Source of the DNA: Gammaproteobacteria bacterium | GTDB taxonomy: Bacteria; Pseudomonadota; Gammaproteobacteria; Pseudomonadales; Azotimanducaceae | DNA: 64,000 nt | NCBI GenBank assembly: GCA_030428905.1 | Contig: JAUIED010000001.1 | Location: forward strand, 217,727-281,726 | Direction: 5' to 3' | Shown: piece after piece, positions 63,469-64,000 of the stretch | How positions within the stretch are numbered: position 1 is the first letter of the stretch | How the letters are laid out: the number at the start of each line of letters is the position of its first letter | Notes under the pieces: generated by a model | The model's input: the letters and a program-made list of their open reading frames with translations, nothing else | What the model was told of the DNA's origin: nothing | Databases searched by the model: none | Translations under genes and position numbers: made by a program

Positions 63469-64000
63469 ATTCAGTGCGCTGTCGCCGTCACGCTGCAGCG
63501 CATCCACTGCTGCCCATACGAAGGCGGGACCGCCGCAGATCACCACTTTGCTTTGCTGGAGTTCGGCGGTGTGTCCACACAGCCAGGTCATACCCGCGTT
63601 GTCCTCGTTACGTCGCTCATCAACGAAAATCACGGGATCGAGAAAGTGCAGTCCATTCAGCCGTTCGCTTAGATACAGCAGGTTTGGCGCATCCACGCAC
63701 CACACGAGCCCGACGCTGGGGCGTGTAGGCTGGCGGGCCAGGTGTTCCAGCATGCTCCAGGCCTGTGCGATGCCGCTGCCACCGCAGATGAAGAACACCT
63801 CTTTTTCCGTGCCGTCGAGAACCACATTGCCAGCCGGCGGTAGAAGCTGCACGGTTGTCCCGGTGACGAGCAAATCGAGCATGCGCTGCGCATCCTCGTT
63901 GCCTGCCAGTGGCTGAAAGTGAATCTCCAGCTCAGGCAGTCGATGTGGTGCCGAGGCTATGGAAAACGGGATGACAGAGCCGTCCGGGTGCGCGAAAGAC
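63433..64000 (-). CDS. FNR-type flavin reductase, 5' end cut by window
   Basis: About 189 codons are visible; the N-terminus is beyond base 64000. The FAD-binding part shows PFSIASAPHRLPELEIHF, and the NAD(P)-binding part FFICGGSGIAQAWSML and VVICGGPAFVWAAVDAL, typical of Fre/CDP-6-deoxy-glucoseen-reductase-like flavin reductases. The residue before PFSIAS is Ile, where the flavin-binding Arg (RPFS/RxYS) is usual. A ferredoxin domain could lie outside the window. Function beyond NAD(P)H:flavin electron transfer is open. Convergent with hemY. Confidence 0.85.
   Translation of the reverse strand, partial: SFAHPDGSVIPFSIASAPHRLPELEIHFQPLAGNEDAQRMLDLLVTGTTVQLLPPAGNVVLDGTEKEVFFICGGSGIAQAWSMLEHLARQPTRPSVGLVWCVDAPNLLYLSERLNGLHFLDPVIFVDERRNEDNAGMTWLCGHTAELQQSKVVICGGPAFVWAAVDALQRDGDSALNLASDVFDYAPR

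Overview
The window is about 62 percent GC by eye and densely packed. No gene-free stretch exceeds 300 bases; the longest is the roughly 260-base region before the TorF-like porin gene at 47024. It looks like the chromosome of a free-living aerobic gammaproteobacterium. The main reason is the block from about 46.5 to 63.5 kb: ubiK, comM, glnK, a SutA-like gene, lptM-lysA-dapF-DUF484-xerC-HAD, cyaA, argH, algZR and hemCDXY. From memory this matches a conserved chromosomal neighbourhood of Pseudomonas and relatives. CsrA, HtpX, YgiQ and cytochromes c4 and c5 fit the same picture. The first 46 kb differ from Pseudomonas enough that I would not assign a genus.

Layout. 1-7 kb: a clipped serine hydrolase, a MAPEG protein and a six-gene ABC importer of the glycerol GlpSTPQUV type. 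7-11 kb: cation/proton antiporter, secreted protein and YgiQ on the minus strand. 11-14.6 kb: a secreted protein, LemA and two TPM-domain proteins, then a vapBC toxin-antitoxin cassette lying between two perfect 34-base direct repeats of the last TPM gene's 3' end. 14.6-25 kb: an LLM oxidoreductase, M20 peptidase, TetR regulator, csrA, an octaheme cytochrome lipoprotein, a beta-lactamase-fold hydrolase, a CDP-alcohol phosphotransferase, an NAD-binding protein, an esterase and htpX. 25-28.7 kb: a coiled-coil/HhH protein, a LuxR-type regulator fused to an apparently inactive alpha/beta-hydrolase, a small basic protein and cytochrome c4. 28.7-39.8 kb: alanine racemase, an Lrp regulator, alanine dehydrogenase, an omega-aminotransferase, an acetolactate-synthase-like enzyme, a flippase-like membrane protein, an HDOD and PilB/GspE-like pair, and a glutamine-synthetase-like ligase. 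39.8-44.6 kb: leucine/isovalerate catabolism (liuB, liuD, liuA). 44.6-64 kb: cytochrome c5 and the conserved block, ending in a clipped flavin reductase.

How the genes work together. Alanine racemase and alanine dehydrogenase would channel D- and L-alanine to pyruvate. The neighbouring aminotransferase probably uses pyruvate as amino acceptor, and the acetolactate-synthase-like enzyme may consume it. The aminotransferase and the glutamine-synthetase-like ligase both resemble polyamine-catabolism enzymes. The TorF-like porin and glnK sit behind a sigma-54 promoter with an NtrC-type site, so nitrogen limitation should induce them. Many genes are translationally coupled by 4-base ATGA or GTGA overlaps, most strikingly lptM to HAD and algZ to hemY.

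The most unusual items are the repeat-bounded vapBC cassette, the LuxR regulator carrying a hydrolase domain without its catalytic Ser and His, and the complementary degenerate motifs in the two ABC ATPases.
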